From: Paenibacillus chondroitinus NBRC 15376 | GTDB taxonomy: Bacteria > Bacillota > Bacilli > Paenibacillales > NBRC-103111 | DNA: 32,639 nucleotides | Assembly (NCBI RefSeq): GCF_004000765.1 | Contig: NZ_BILW01000056.1 | Location: 1 to 32,639, forward strand | Reading direction: 5' to 3' | Shown here: positions 8,253 through 15,745 of the stretch, one piece after another | Layout: each line of letters begins with the position of its first letter | Position numbering within the stretch: position 1 is the stretch's first letter | Position numbers and translations under genes: made by a program | The notes under the pieces: generated by a model | Databases searched by the model: none | Told to the model about the DNA's origin: nothing | Seen by the model: the letters and a program-made list of their open reading frames with translations, nothing else

Positions 8253-8297
8253 GTCAATCACCCCTGTTCGCTTGATTAATTGCTTGATTACTTATCG

Positions 8298-8323
8298 TTA
8301 CCCGCCTTATCAGGAAGTGAAAC
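8298..8323 (-). promoter_or_regulatory. SigB promoter of the DUF948-rsbV-rsbW-sigB operon
   Basis: The minus strand reads GTTTCA, 14 bases, GGGTAA, a near-perfect match to the SigB consensus. It ends 45 bases before the DUF948 start. It implies positive autoregulation of sigB, as in other Bacillales. Confidence 0.8.
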
Positions 8324-8358
8324 AGCCTTTCACGAATTTCCAGATGTTTCTATGCCAT

Positions 8359-8384
8359 GTTTCAAAAGAGAACCTCCCGGGTAA
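8359..8384 (+). promoter_or_regulatory. SigB promoter of dps
   Basis: The plus strand reads GTTTCA, 14 bases, GGGTAA, 53 bases before the dps start. It lies back-to-back with the sigB operon promoter; the two -35 boxes are 35 bases apart. Confidence 0.8.
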
Positions 8385-8437
8385 AGACAAGATAGAAACA
8401 ATGAAACAATCCTATAAATTGAATGGAGGAATTTCAC

Positions 8438-8896
8438 ATGGTGAAAACCGCATTGAAGGAAAATGCCATTACCGAAACGTTGGACAAGCAAGTAGCGAAC
8501 TTCTCAATTCTATATATGAAACTGCATAACTATCACTGGTATGTAAAAGGTGAAAATTTCTTCACGCTGCATCTAAAATTCGAAGAGTTGTACACGGAGG
8601 CCGCGCTGCATCTGGACGTTATCGCCGAGCGAATGCTTTCGCTGCGCGCCGTGCCAACGGCTACCCTGCAGGAGCATCTGGAGCTTGCTTCTATTAAAGA
8701 AGCAAGCAAGGGCGCTTCCGCAGCGGAGATGGTGAAGCAATTGGCAAGCGATTTCACCCTCCTCTGCTCGGAGATGACCGAGGGGATCGCGCTTGCCGAA
8801 GAAAGCAAGGATCAGCCGACGGCTGACATGCTGATCGGGATTCGCGCCTCGCTTGAGAAGCACAGCTGGATGCTGGAATCTTTCCTCGGCCGCTAA
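8438..8896 (+). CDS. dps: Dps-family mini-ferritin
   Basis: A 152-residue Dps protein, which oxidises and stores iron and protects DNA from peroxide. Ferroxidase residues sit in the helices around LHNYHWYVKG (His33) and LHLKFEELYTEAALHLDVIAERML split by its turn (His45, Asp60, Glu64). The C-terminal helix reads LEKHSWMLESFLGR. Start: ATG at 8438 has GGAGGAA eight bases upstream; an ATG at 8423 lies within or before this RBS. It is transcribed divergently from the sigB operon from its own SigB-type promoter. In the B. cereus group a ferritin-like gene also lies in the sigB cluster, which fits. A bidirectional terminator lies beyond the repeat element downstream. Confidence 0.92.
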   Translation: MVKTALKENAITETLDKQVANFSILYMKLHNYHWYVKGENFFTLHLKFEELYTEAALHLDVIAERMLSLRAVPTATLQEHLELASIKEASKGASAAEMVKQLASDFTLLCSEMTEGIALAEESKDQPTADMLIGIRASLEKHSWMLESFLGR

Positions 8897-8916
8897 GCGG
8901 CTGGGGGCTGATCGAA

Positions 8917-9096
8917 GGGGAACTGTAGGCCCTTATTCGAGCCAAATCGCCTGCTTTCGGGTCCAGACGGAACTACAGGGCGCTATTCGCTCCAAAAAGC
9001 TCAAATGTGAGCTTGCAGGGCTAAAATAGAGGACCGTAGTTCCCACTCCCCGATCGAAGCATCGATTTTCGTGAGAATAGAGGATCGTAGTTCCCT
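8917..9096. repeat. Four-unit palindromic intergenic repeat, copy 1
   Basis: Units start with GGGAACT at 8917 and GGAACTAC at 8969 (forward) and end with GTAGTTCCC at 9044 and 9096 (inverted). Each carries the core ACTAC(A/G)GNCCTCTATT or its complement. Units 1 and 4, and 2 and 3, can pair to form a nested long hairpin. It lies between the convergent genes dps and rsbW2, just before their shared terminator. Confidence 0.85.
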
Positions 9097-9103
9097 TAAC
9101 CAC

Positions 9104-9150
9104 AAAGGGCTATCTCCATAGGTCATGCCTGACCTTAGAGATAGCCCTTT
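9104..9150. terminator. Bidirectional terminator between dps and the second rsbW
   Basis: A perfect 13-base stem AAAGGGCTATCTC/GAGATAGCCCTTT with an inner GGTCA/TGACC hairpin, followed by T residues on the plus strand and by A-rich sequence usable as a T tract on the minus strand. The second rsbW stop codon starts two bases away. Confidence 0.85.
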
Positions 9151-9151
9151 T

Positions 9152-9568
9152 TTATACATATTTAACGAGCGTGACTTCCGTCCCTTGTTCGGTGTTCACG
9201 GTCACCTCATCCATCAGCGCTTGCATGAGATACATGCCAAGGCCTCCAGACTGCAGTTCGCCAAGTGTCCGGCCATCCGGAGATTCCGACTGGTCTTGCT
9301 GACTCTGGTAATCAAAGCCAGGACCGTCATCTTTCACTTTCACAATCAGCTTGCCTTCACCAAGCTCAAAGCTGATTTGGATTTGCCCCAGCATGGCCGA
9401 CGTCTCCCCATGAAGCACCGCATTGTTGCAGGCTTCCGAAACCGCTACTTTCATATCCTCGATATCCTCATAGGAAAACCCCAGCTTAGAGGCAACCCCG
9501 TAGAGACTAAGCCTCACGAGGTCCAGGTACTCCGCTGCTGCGGGTATGTTCAGACGAACGACGTTCAT
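9152..9568 (-). CDS. Second RsbW-type anti-sigma kinase
   Basis: A 138-residue GHKL serine kinase/anti-sigma factor. The N box with Asn49 is in SEACNNAVLHGE, the G1 box DDGPGFD (80-86) is canonical, and the G2 box is SGGLGMYLMQALMDEV. It is close to the RsbW at 6958-7416 throughout, so the pair arose by duplication. It overlaps its RsbV partner by four bases (ATGA) but no sigma gene follows; the gene ends at a strong terminator. It may act on SigB as a second input, or on a sigma factor encoded elsewhere. Its G1 box is more regular than that of the sigB-linked copy. I see no feature that settles the target. Confidence 0.88.
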   Translation of the reverse strand: MNVVRLNIPAAAEYLDLVRLSLYGVASKLGFSYEDIEDMKVAVSEACNNAVLHGETSAMLGQIQISFELGEGKLIVKVKDDGPGFDYQSQQDQSESPDGRTLGELQSGGLGMYLMQALMDEVTVNTEQGTEVTLVKYV

Positions 9569-9897
9569 GCGGTTCCTTCGATCCCTTCATTAAGAAATCC
9601 GGAAATGCCTGTAAGGTCAAACAGCCTTTTAATACTGGATGGAATATGGCGAACGGCGAACGGCACCTTCAGCTCATCGCGTATTTTCAAAGCAGAGACG
9701 ACAATACCGATCCCCGTGCTATCGATATATGTTAACTTACCTACGTCTAGAATTAACGCCTTATCGGTTCTATGAACAACCGCTTCGAGCGCATGGCGGA
9801 ACGTTAAAGCTGCTGCCAAATCGAGTTCACCGCGGATATGAAGCAGTATAGATGTTTCCAATTCTTCTTGATCAACTTGGAACTTTTCTACGGACAT
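9565..9897 (-). CDS. Second RsbV-type anti-anti-sigma factor
   Basis: A 110-residue STAS-domain protein with Ser60 in TYIDSTGIGIVVSALK, the same position as in the RsbV of the sigB operon, and the same GELDLAAA segment. It is expected to be phosphorylated by its RsbW partner and to release that partner's target when dephosphorylated. Start: a GTG at 9906 lies in the Shine-Dalgarno region GAAGGAGTG; ATG at 9897, eight bases after AGGAG, is preferred. No SigB-type promoter lies upstream, but a weak SigA-type one does, so this pair may be present before stress begins. It lies 140 bases after glgD on the same strand. Confidence 0.88.
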   Translation of the reverse strand: MSVEKFQVDQEELETSILLHIRGELDLAAALTFRHALEAVVHRTDKALILDVGKLTYIDSTGIGIVVSALKIRDELKVPFAVRHIPSSIKRLFDLTGISGFLNEGIEGTA

Positions 9898-9924
9898 GAG
9901 CCACACTCCTTCTATGTGATTTGC

Positions 9925-9953
9925 TCTTTCAAGTGTAACAAGTGCCTAGCCTT
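9925..9953 (-). promoter_or_regulatory. Weak SigA-type promoter candidate of the second rsbV-rsbW pair
   Basis: The minus strand reads TTGTGT, 17 bases, TACACT upstream of the second rsbV. Spacing is ideal, but both hexamers have mismatches to TTGACA/TATAAT; boundaries are approximate. Confidence 0.35.
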
Positions 9954-10036
9954 TACACAAGGTTTACAGCCAAAAGCCTGATCTGCCGGGCCTTTCCGGA
10001 CATGCAACGAAGCCGGCCAATCCGGCCAGCCTCCGC

Positions 10037-11131
10037 TTACAACACTCCGCTCTTCTCCGCTACAAATGGATGGGCATACTCGCCGCAAATGACCGCTCCC
10101 TGCTCCACCATGACCTGTTTGTCCAAAATAACCCGGTCCAAATAGGCGCCTGCCTGGATCATGCAATCCTGCATGATCACGCTATTTTTGACGTGCGCCC
10201 CCGCATGAACGGCAACCCCGGGGAACAAGATGCTGTTCTCCACAAAGCCTTCTATTCGGCAGCCGGGCGCAACGAACGCATTGCGGATCAAAGCTTGCTG
10301 ATGACATGCGATCGCAGTCTCGTCCTCTTTTCGCGTATACACAGACTCTTGGTGCTCCATGAACTGCCTCCATCCATGCGGCTGCAGCAGCTGCATGCTG
10401 TGCGCATAGTAACTGTCGACGGAATCCATAATCGCCATGTAGCCATGATTGGCATAACCTTGTACATGAAGGTGGTCCAGCTGCTCCCATACCGCCTGTT
10501 TCAGATCCGTGGCTTTTCCGGGCTTCAGGCTCATCTCAATGAGATCAATCAGCAGCTTGCGCTCCAGAACCATCGTATCCAGATCAATATTTTGCGGAGA
10601 CAGACTTGGCAGCGCATGGTAGGTGGGAGCGGCGCCAACAACCCGGCCTTGATCATTTATATTTAAGCTGTAAGCATGTCCAATATGCGCATGGCGGTCC
10701 ATCTCCGTCAAATGTTTGAAGAGTACCGTAATATCCGCTCCACTACTGTCATGGTAATCCATCATTTGATCATAATGGGAATGATAAATAATGCGGCTGG
10801 GTGCAAGCAAAACATACTTCTCCGCTCTGGATTTTAAGTAATCCAGAGGGTAATCCAACTGAAGCTCATCGTCATGCTGGGCGGCTAGGGTGTGCAGCGC
10901 CTCTAACCCATAGTGCCGACCGTTTCCGATATGCCGGAGCAGCGACTCCGCCTTCGGAGCCGCCAGCACCACCACCTCTTGAATGCCGGCATTGCTCATA
11001 TTGGAAAGCGCAAAATCCGCTAACCGGTACCGGCCGGCAAAAGGCACCGCCCCCACGCACCGGTCACGGGTAAGTGTGGACAAATCGTTTTGTTCATTGA
11101 TGAGATTAATGATACCAAGAACATTTTCCAT
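10037..11131 (-). CDS. glgD: GlgD, ADP-glucose pyrophosphorylase regulatory-type subunit
   Basis: A 364-residue GlgC homologue of the GlgD type. The N-terminal nucleotidyltransferase fold keeps VPFAGRYRLADFALSNMSNAGI but lacks the AGGEGSRLxPLT loop seen in GlgC, so it is probably not catalytic alone. The C-terminal part (about 285-355) is a left-handed beta-helix with hexapeptide-like repeats (VENSILFPGVAVHAGAHVKNSVIM is the densest stretch). In Firmicutes GlgD pairs with GlgC and modulates its activity. It starts 20 bases after glgC behind AAGGAGG and is the last gene of glgBCD. Confidence 0.9.
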   Translation of the reverse strand: MENVLGIINLINEQNDLSTLTRDRCVGAVPFAGRYRLADFALSNMSNAGIQEVVVLAAPKAESLLRHIGNGRHYGLEALHTLAAQHDDELQLDYPLDYLKSRAEKYVLLAPSRIIYHSHYDQMMDYHDSSGADITVLFKHLTEMDRHAHIGHAYSLNINDQGRVVGAAPTYHALPSLSPQNIDLDTMVLERKLLIDLIEMSLKPGKATDLKQAVWEQLDHLHVQGYANHGYMAIMDSVDSYYAHSMQLLQPHGWRQFMEHQESVYTRKEDETAIACHQQALIRNAFVAPGCRIEGFVENSILFPGVAVHAGAHVKNSVIMQDCMIQAGAYLDRVILDKQVMVEQGAVICGEYAHPFVAEKSGVL

Positions 11132-11151
11132 ACCGCATTCCTCCTTAGGGC

Positions 11152-12339
11152 TTACACGAAATTCAGCCGCGTACCGGTCAATGGAGCAGGTATAGAGGCT
11201 GGATAGTGACGTCCAATCACGGATTTCTCGCCGACGACGGTAACGCCCGGTTTCCCTGGCTTACCTACAATAGCGCCGTCTTTGATAATCGATCCTTCCC
11301 CGATAATGGCGTTAAGGATAAGGGCGTGTTCCCCGATCTGAACGCCGGGCATAATGACGCTGTTCAGCACCCGGCTATGCTTGCCGACCGTCACACCGTC
11401 GAATAGAACCGAGTGGCTAACATTCCCGTAAACAGAGACGCCATCCCCGATTTCGGCGTTATTAACCCGTGCGTCAAGCGCCACTTGGCTTCTGGAGAAG
11501 TTCCGTTTGGCTGTCAGCACAGGCCATGCCTCCTGATCCATCTGCAGCCTCGGATTATAACCAAGCAAATCCATGTGAGATTCCCATAGGCTTTCAATCG
11601 TGCCGACATCCTTCCAGTATCCTTCGAACGGATAGGCCGATACATGCGCCCCCGCAGCCAACAGTCCGGGAATAATGTCATGGCCAAAATCATGGCTCGA
11701 AGCCGGATGATCCGCATCCTGCTCCAGACAGGACTTCAGGAACTCCCAATTAAATATGTAGATCCCCATAGAGGCCAAGTTGCTAGTCGGTCTGAACGGC
11801 TTTTCCGCAAAAGCGGTAATCCGATGCTGCTCATCTGTGCTGACAATCCCGAACCGGCTGGTTTCCTCCCATTTCACCGGCATAACCGAAATCGTCGCAT
11901 CCGCGCCGGTTGCCTGATGATGTTCCAGCATCGTCCGATAATCCATGTTATAAATATGATCGCCGGAGAGGATCAGCACATAACTCGGGTTATGCTCCTG
12001 CAGATAAGCCAGGTTCTGATAAACGGCATCTGCAGTTCCCTTATATGCATTAGGTGCTCCGGCCTGCCGTTCCAGAAGCGAAATGCCGCTGCCGCCTTCC
12101 ACCTGCCAAACATCCCCGGTTCCAATGTGCGCATGCAAAACGGCCGGTTTATACTGCGTCAGCACGCCAATCGTACCAATTCCTGAATTGCGGCAATTGC
12201 TCAAGGCAAAGTCAATCATCCGATACTTCGCTCCAAAATGAACCGCCGGTTTCGCCATATACCTCGTTAACGGACGAAGCCGGCTGCCCTCTCCGCCTGC
12301 CAACAGCATTGCTACACATTCCTGCTTTTTCATCATCAT
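11152..12339 (-). CDS. glgC: Glucose-1-phosphate adenylyltransferase GlgC
   Basis: A 395-residue ADP-glucose pyrophosphorylase that makes ADP-glucose for glycogen synthesis. It has the catalytic loop LLAGGEGSRLRPLT (12-25), KPAVHFGAKYRMIDFALSN, the sugar-binding FEGYWKDVGTIESLWESH, and a C-terminal beta-helix with hexapeptide repeats. Length is typical for Bacillales. It starts one base after the glgB stop, with GGAAGG in the end of glgB as RBS. Three ATG codons lie in a row, and the second or third may be the real start. It is in operon with glgB and glgD; no glycogen synthase (glgA) or phosphorylase (glgP) lies in this window. Confidence 0.93.
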   Translation of the reverse strand: MMMKKQECVAMLLAGGEGSRLRPLTRYMAKPAVHFGAKYRMIDFALSNCRNSGIGTIGVLTQYKPAVLHAHIGTGDVWQVEGGSGISLLERQAGAPNAYKGTADAVYQNLAYLQEHNPSYVLILSGDHIYNMDYRTMLEHHQATGADATISVMPVKWEETSRFGIVSTDEQHRITAFAEKPFRPTSNLASMGIYIFNWEFLKSCLEQDADHPASSHDFGHDIIPGLLAAGAHVSAYPFEGYWKDVGTIESLWESHMDLLGYNPRLQMDQEAWPVLTAKRNFSRSQVALDARVNNAEIGDGVSVYGNVSHSVLFDGVTVGKHSRVLNSVIMPGVQIGEHALILNAIIGEGSIIKDGAIVGKPGKPGVTVVGEKSVIGRHYPASIPAPLTGTRLNFV

Positions 12340-12340
12340 C

Positions 12341-14242
12341 TCATCCTTCCTTTTGGTTTTTTTTGAAAATGACAGCCGCCAGTGGCGGTATCGTTACCTG
12401 AATACTGTAAGGTTGATTCTGACACGACCACTCTTCCGCAGTCTGTGCAGGCTCATTCATCACACCCGATCCGCCGAATTCTGGGAGATCACTATTAAAT
12501 ACTTCTTCGTATTGCCCAAGCTCTTTCACTCCGATACGGTAACCTTCGTGTGTTTCGGGTTTGAAATTGCAAACCATGAGGAGATCTTCATTCCCCTCGC
12601 CTTTCCTTCCAAATAACACCAGCCCGTCAGCCGTATCCTCAAAATCAATCCCTTCAAACCCATCTGGCGCATAATCCCGCTCCCACAGAGCCTTCTCCGA
12701 GATATAGAAATGATTCAACGACTTCACATAATGTTGAAACTGTTGATGTTCACGATCCTGCAGCACGTCCCACGTGAGTGCCGCTTCCGAGTCCCAATCC
12801 TGCTCCTGGCCGAATTCGCTGCCCATGAACAGGAGCTTTTTGCCGGGATGCCCGATCAGATAGGCGTACAGCACACGCAGATTGGCAAACCGCTGCCAAC
12901 TGTCGCTTCCCGACATTTTACCCAGGAGAGACTTATCTTGATTAGCCATCTCGTCATGCGCATAAGGGAGAATGTAATTCTCATCCCATGCCTGTTGCAG
13001 CGATTTCGTCAACTGCGGTTCCAACCCGCTGCGTTCCTCTTGATTCTTTTTCATATAGTCGAGTGTATTCCACGTAAAGCCTAAATTCCATTTATAATTA
13101 AAACCCAGTCCGCCCTGTTCAACCTGCTTGGTTACGCCCGGGTATGAACTGGAATCCTCCGCCATCATCAAGGCGTTCGGGTATCTGGCGAAGATGACGG
13201 CATTCAGCTTTTGGAGAAAAGCGATGCCTTCCAAATTTTCGTCGCCACCCTCGTCATTCGTGATGCAGTCGTCTTCCGTCCTGTCGAAATTTAGCGTCAA
13301 CATGCTGTACACCGCATCGACACGCAAGCCGTCAATATGATAAACATCCATCCAGAACAAAGCATTGGAGATTAAAAAGCTATGCACTTCGGGTTTCCCG
13401 TAATCAAAAATGTAAGTCCCCCACGTCGGATGCTCGCCTTTACGGCTGTCGGCATATTCGTACAGCGGCTTTCCGTCGAATCGGGCTAATCCATGAGCGT
13501 CCTTGCAGAAATGCGCCGGCACCCAATCCATTATGACGCCAATCCCCTTCTGATGGCAGCGATCCACCAAATACATGAACTCCTGCGGCGTTCCGAAACG
13601 GCTCGTCACCGAGTAATAACCTGTAATCTGATAGCCCCAGGATTTATCCAGCGGATGCTCCATAAGCGGCATAAGCTCGATGTGCGTAAAGCCATGGGCC
13701 ACGACATAATCGACTAACTCGTCGGCCAATTCCCCATAGCTGTAGAAGCTGCCGTCCTCCTTGCGTTTCCAGCTGCCTAGATGCACTTCATAAACAAGAA
13801 GCGGCTGCTGTAGAAATTGGTGCGATGTCTTCCCGGCAAGCCAAGCTTCATCCTGCCAATCATAACCTTCCAAGGATGTCACGATGGAAGCGGTTCCGGG
13901 TCTAAGCTCAGAAGAAAACGCGTAAGGATCTGACTTTAAATAGCAGTCATCATCTGATGTGATGATTTCATATTTGTATAAAGTGCCTTCCTTCAATCCG
14001 GGGATAAAAAGCGTCCATACGCCGTCTGACACCGTCATGCCATGATTCCGGCCATCCCAACCGTTGAAGCTGCCCGATACGTTCACTTGCTTTGCATTTG
14101 GTGCCCACACGGCAAACTGGACGCCCTTCACAGCATCCCTTTCCTCTAAGTGAGAACCCAGAAACCGGTAACTTTGGTACTGCGTACCCTCATGCAATAA
14201 ATATAGAGCGTCTGAACCCAGTGACGATGTCATCGTTGTCAT
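12341..14242 (-). CDS. glgB: 1,4-alpha-glucan branching enzyme GlgB
   Basis: A 633-residue glycoside hydrolase family 13 branching enzyme that introduces alpha-1,6 branches into glycogen. An N-terminal CBM48 domain (about 25-115, VQFAVWAPNAKQVNVSG) precedes the barrel. The nucleophile is Asp309 in DGLRVDAVYSML, the acid/base Glu362 in MMAEDSSSYPGV, and LPYAHDEM holds the conserved His-Asp. Start: the frame is open to 14380, but ATG at 14242 follows GGGGAGG, and the SigB promoter at 14283-14308 lies inside the longer frame, so the upstream part is not coding. First gene of glgB-glgC-glgD. Its place between two signalling modules suggests that glycogen is made as part of the stress response. 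Confidence 0.93.
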   Translation of the reverse strand: MTTMTSSLGSDALYLLHEGTQYQSYRFLGSHLEERDAVKGVQFAVWAPNAKQVNVSGSFNGWDGRNHGMTVSDGVWTLFIPGLKEGTLYKYEIITSDDDCYLKSDPYAFSSELRPGTASIVTSLEGYDWQDEAWLAGKTSHQFLQQPLLVYEVHLGSWKRKEDGSFYSYGELADELVDYVVAHGFTHIELMPLMEHPLDKSWGYQITGYYSVTSRFGTPQEFMYLVDRCHQKGIGVIMDWVPAHFCKDAHGLARFDGKPLYEYADSRKGEHPTWGTYIFDYGKPEVHSFLISNALFWMDVYHIDGLRVDAVYSMLTLNFDRTEDDCITNDEGGDENLEGIAFLQKLNAVIFARYPNALMMAEDSSSYPGVTKQVEQGGLGFNYKWNLGFTWNTLDYMKKNQEERSGLEPQLTKSLQQAWDENYILPYAHDEMANQDKSLLGKMSGSDSWQRFANLRVLYAYLIGHPGKKLLFMGSEFGQEQDWDSEAALTWDVLQDREHQQFQHYVKSLNHFYISEKALWERDYAPDGFEGIDFEDTADGLVLFGRKGEGNEDLLMVCNFKPETHEGYRIGVKELGQYEEVFNSDLPEFGGSGVMNEPAQTAEEWSCQNQPYSIQVTIPPLAAVIFKKNQKEG

Positions 14243-14282
14243 CCATTTTCCTCCCCGCCATCGATTAACTTCATGCCATGTA

Positions 14283-14308
14283 TTACCCCTGTTAGCGCCT
14301 ATTGAAAC
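14283..14308 (-). promoter_or_regulatory. SigB promoter of glgBCD
   Basis: The minus strand reads GTTTCA, 14 bases, GGGTAA, identical in both hexamers and in spacing to the sigB and dps sites. It ends 40 bases before the glgB start. The -35 hexamer directly abuts the T tract of the rsbY terminator. Confidence 0.78.
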
Positions 14309-14351
14309 AAAAAATGCACAAGTCGCCCAATTTTTGGGGCAAACTCGTGCA
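14309..14351 (-). terminator. Terminator of rsbY
   Basis: The minus strand has a TGCACGAGTTTGCCC arm, a short A-rich loop and a GGGCGACTTGTGCA arm, followed by six T. It starts about 30 bases after the rsbY stop and isolates rsbY from glgBCD. Confidence 0.8.
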
Positions 14352-14380
14352 TGTATCCATTTGTTATTAATAAGTGCCAA

Positions 14381-15520
14381 TTACGAAACGCTAATCATGA
14401 CCAGGCACATATCGTCCTGTGGAGCCTCGCTTTTGTCATGCGGATAGATCTGCTCCACCAGCTCTTCTGGATCATGTGTGCTGCCAGAAGACTGCAGGCC
14501 TTGCCTTATTTTCGCGATACCGTCCTGTTCCTCATCATCCAGCCATTCCGATAGACCGTCTGTAAATAAGACAATACGCGCCTCTTGCTCATAACGAATT
14601 ACGCCTTTGGTGACTTCAATTTCCTCAAAAAAACCAATGGCGCAGCAGCCTTCCGTCAGCAGCTTCACCTCGCCATCCAACTCCGCAATGCCTGCCGGGT
14701 GCCCTGCATTCACATACTCAATCGTTTGTTTCTCCGTATCCAGTACCAAGTAGATCGCCGTAAAATAATAATTAATCAAGCTGTCCGATTGATGCAGCTG
14801 ATTCATCCTGCCATTCAGCTCGCGCATCACACCCTCCGGATCGCAAATATGCGTGATGGTATCCTTCAAAGCCGAGTAAATATACATACACACCAGGGAA
14901 GACGAAATACCGTGCCCCATCATATCCAGTAATATAACACCATACCGATTCGGTCCGATCGGATACCACGCGTAGAAGTCCCCCGCCAATTCCGACGATG
15001 GCTTATAGACCGCAGAGATTCGGATATTTTCCTCCTCTATGGGGTTGCTGAGCACGCTGCGCTGTACCTGTTTCGCCAAATCCAGCTCATATTTAATCCG
15101 CTTATCCCGCTCTTTGTGCCAATCCTTCTCATATTTCAAACGGAGCGTCGCACGGATTCGGGCGAGCAGCTCCACCTTATTAATCGGCTTCATCACATAA
15201 TCAAGCGCCCCTGCATCCAAAGCCTCAGCGAGCTTATTCGAATCCCCCATCGCCGTCACGAAAATAATCGGGATATCCCGCAGCCTCTCATTCGCTTGAA
15301 TCGTGCGGCAGGCCTCTACGCCATCGATCTCCGGCATCATCATATCCATTAAGATCAGATCTACCGGCACCTCCGCCGGACTGGGGGAATGCATGTCTAA
15401 TAACTGATACAGCTCTTTCGCCGAGGACACCATTTGGAGATCCGTGTATCCCGCTTTAAGCAATATTTTTTCAATAATTAGTAAATTTGTTGCGTTATCG
15501 TCCACAATAACAATGCTCAT
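14381..15520 (-). CDS. rsbY: Receiver-PP2C phosphatase, RsbY-like
   Basis: A 379-residue response regulator whose output is a SpoIIE/RsbU-type PP2C phosphatase. The receiver (1-125) has Asp7/Asp8 and the phosphoacceptor Asp59 in LILMDMMMPEIDG. A coiled-coil linker (128-155) leads to the PP2C domain with GDF (Asp181), LLDMMGHG (Asp199), LFTDGLSEW and the terminal DDM. In the B. cereus group RsbY is activated by RsbK and dephosphorylates RsbV, turning SigB on. Start: the frame is open to 15562; ATG at 15520 has AAGGGG eight bases upstream, whereas ATG at 15526 is too close. It is separated from rsbK by about 9 kb and ends at its own terminator. Confidence 0.9.
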   Translation of the reverse strand: MSIVIVDDNATNLLIIEKILLKAGYTDLQMVSSAKELYQLLDMHSPSPAEVPVDLILMDMMMPEIDGVEACRTIQANERLRDIPIIFVTAMGDSNKLAEALDAGALDYVMKPINKVELLARIRATLRLKYEKDWHKERDKRIKYELDLAKQVQRSVLSNPIEEENIRISAVYKPSSELAGDFYAWYPIGPNRYGVILLDMMGHGISSSLVCMYIYSALKDTITHICDPEGVMRELNGRMNQLHQSDSLINYYFTAIYLVLDTEKQTIEYVNAGHPAGIAELDGEVKLLTEGCCAIGFFEEIEVTKGVIRYEQEARIVLFTDGLSEWLDDEEQDGIAKIRQGLQSSGSTHDPEELVEQIYPHDKSEAPQDDMCLVMISVS

Positions 15521-15667
15521 CGCCATAACCCCTTTCGGGTAAAAGTTAACTGGAACCCTCATCTAGTTTACCATAGTTCAAAAACAAAGAGCTTCTCTAT
15601 GTACTACCCGCCTGCGAAAATTTTAATCATTGTCAACGGACAGCTATGCGCAAAAAATGCCCCGCCT

Positions 15668-15693
15668 GTTTCAAAACAATGGAATAGGGTTAC
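15668..15693 (+). promoter_or_regulatory. Candidate SigB promoter of the ytxH-like gene
   Basis: The plus strand reads GTTTCA, 14 bases, GGTTAC, 52 bases before the start at 15746. The -35 and spacing match the other copies; the -10 has two differences from GGGTAA. Confidence 0.6.
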
Positions 15694-15745
15694 AACCTAG
15701 TATAAGGCATGACCCACTATACCCCAATTGAAGGAGAGATGACTC

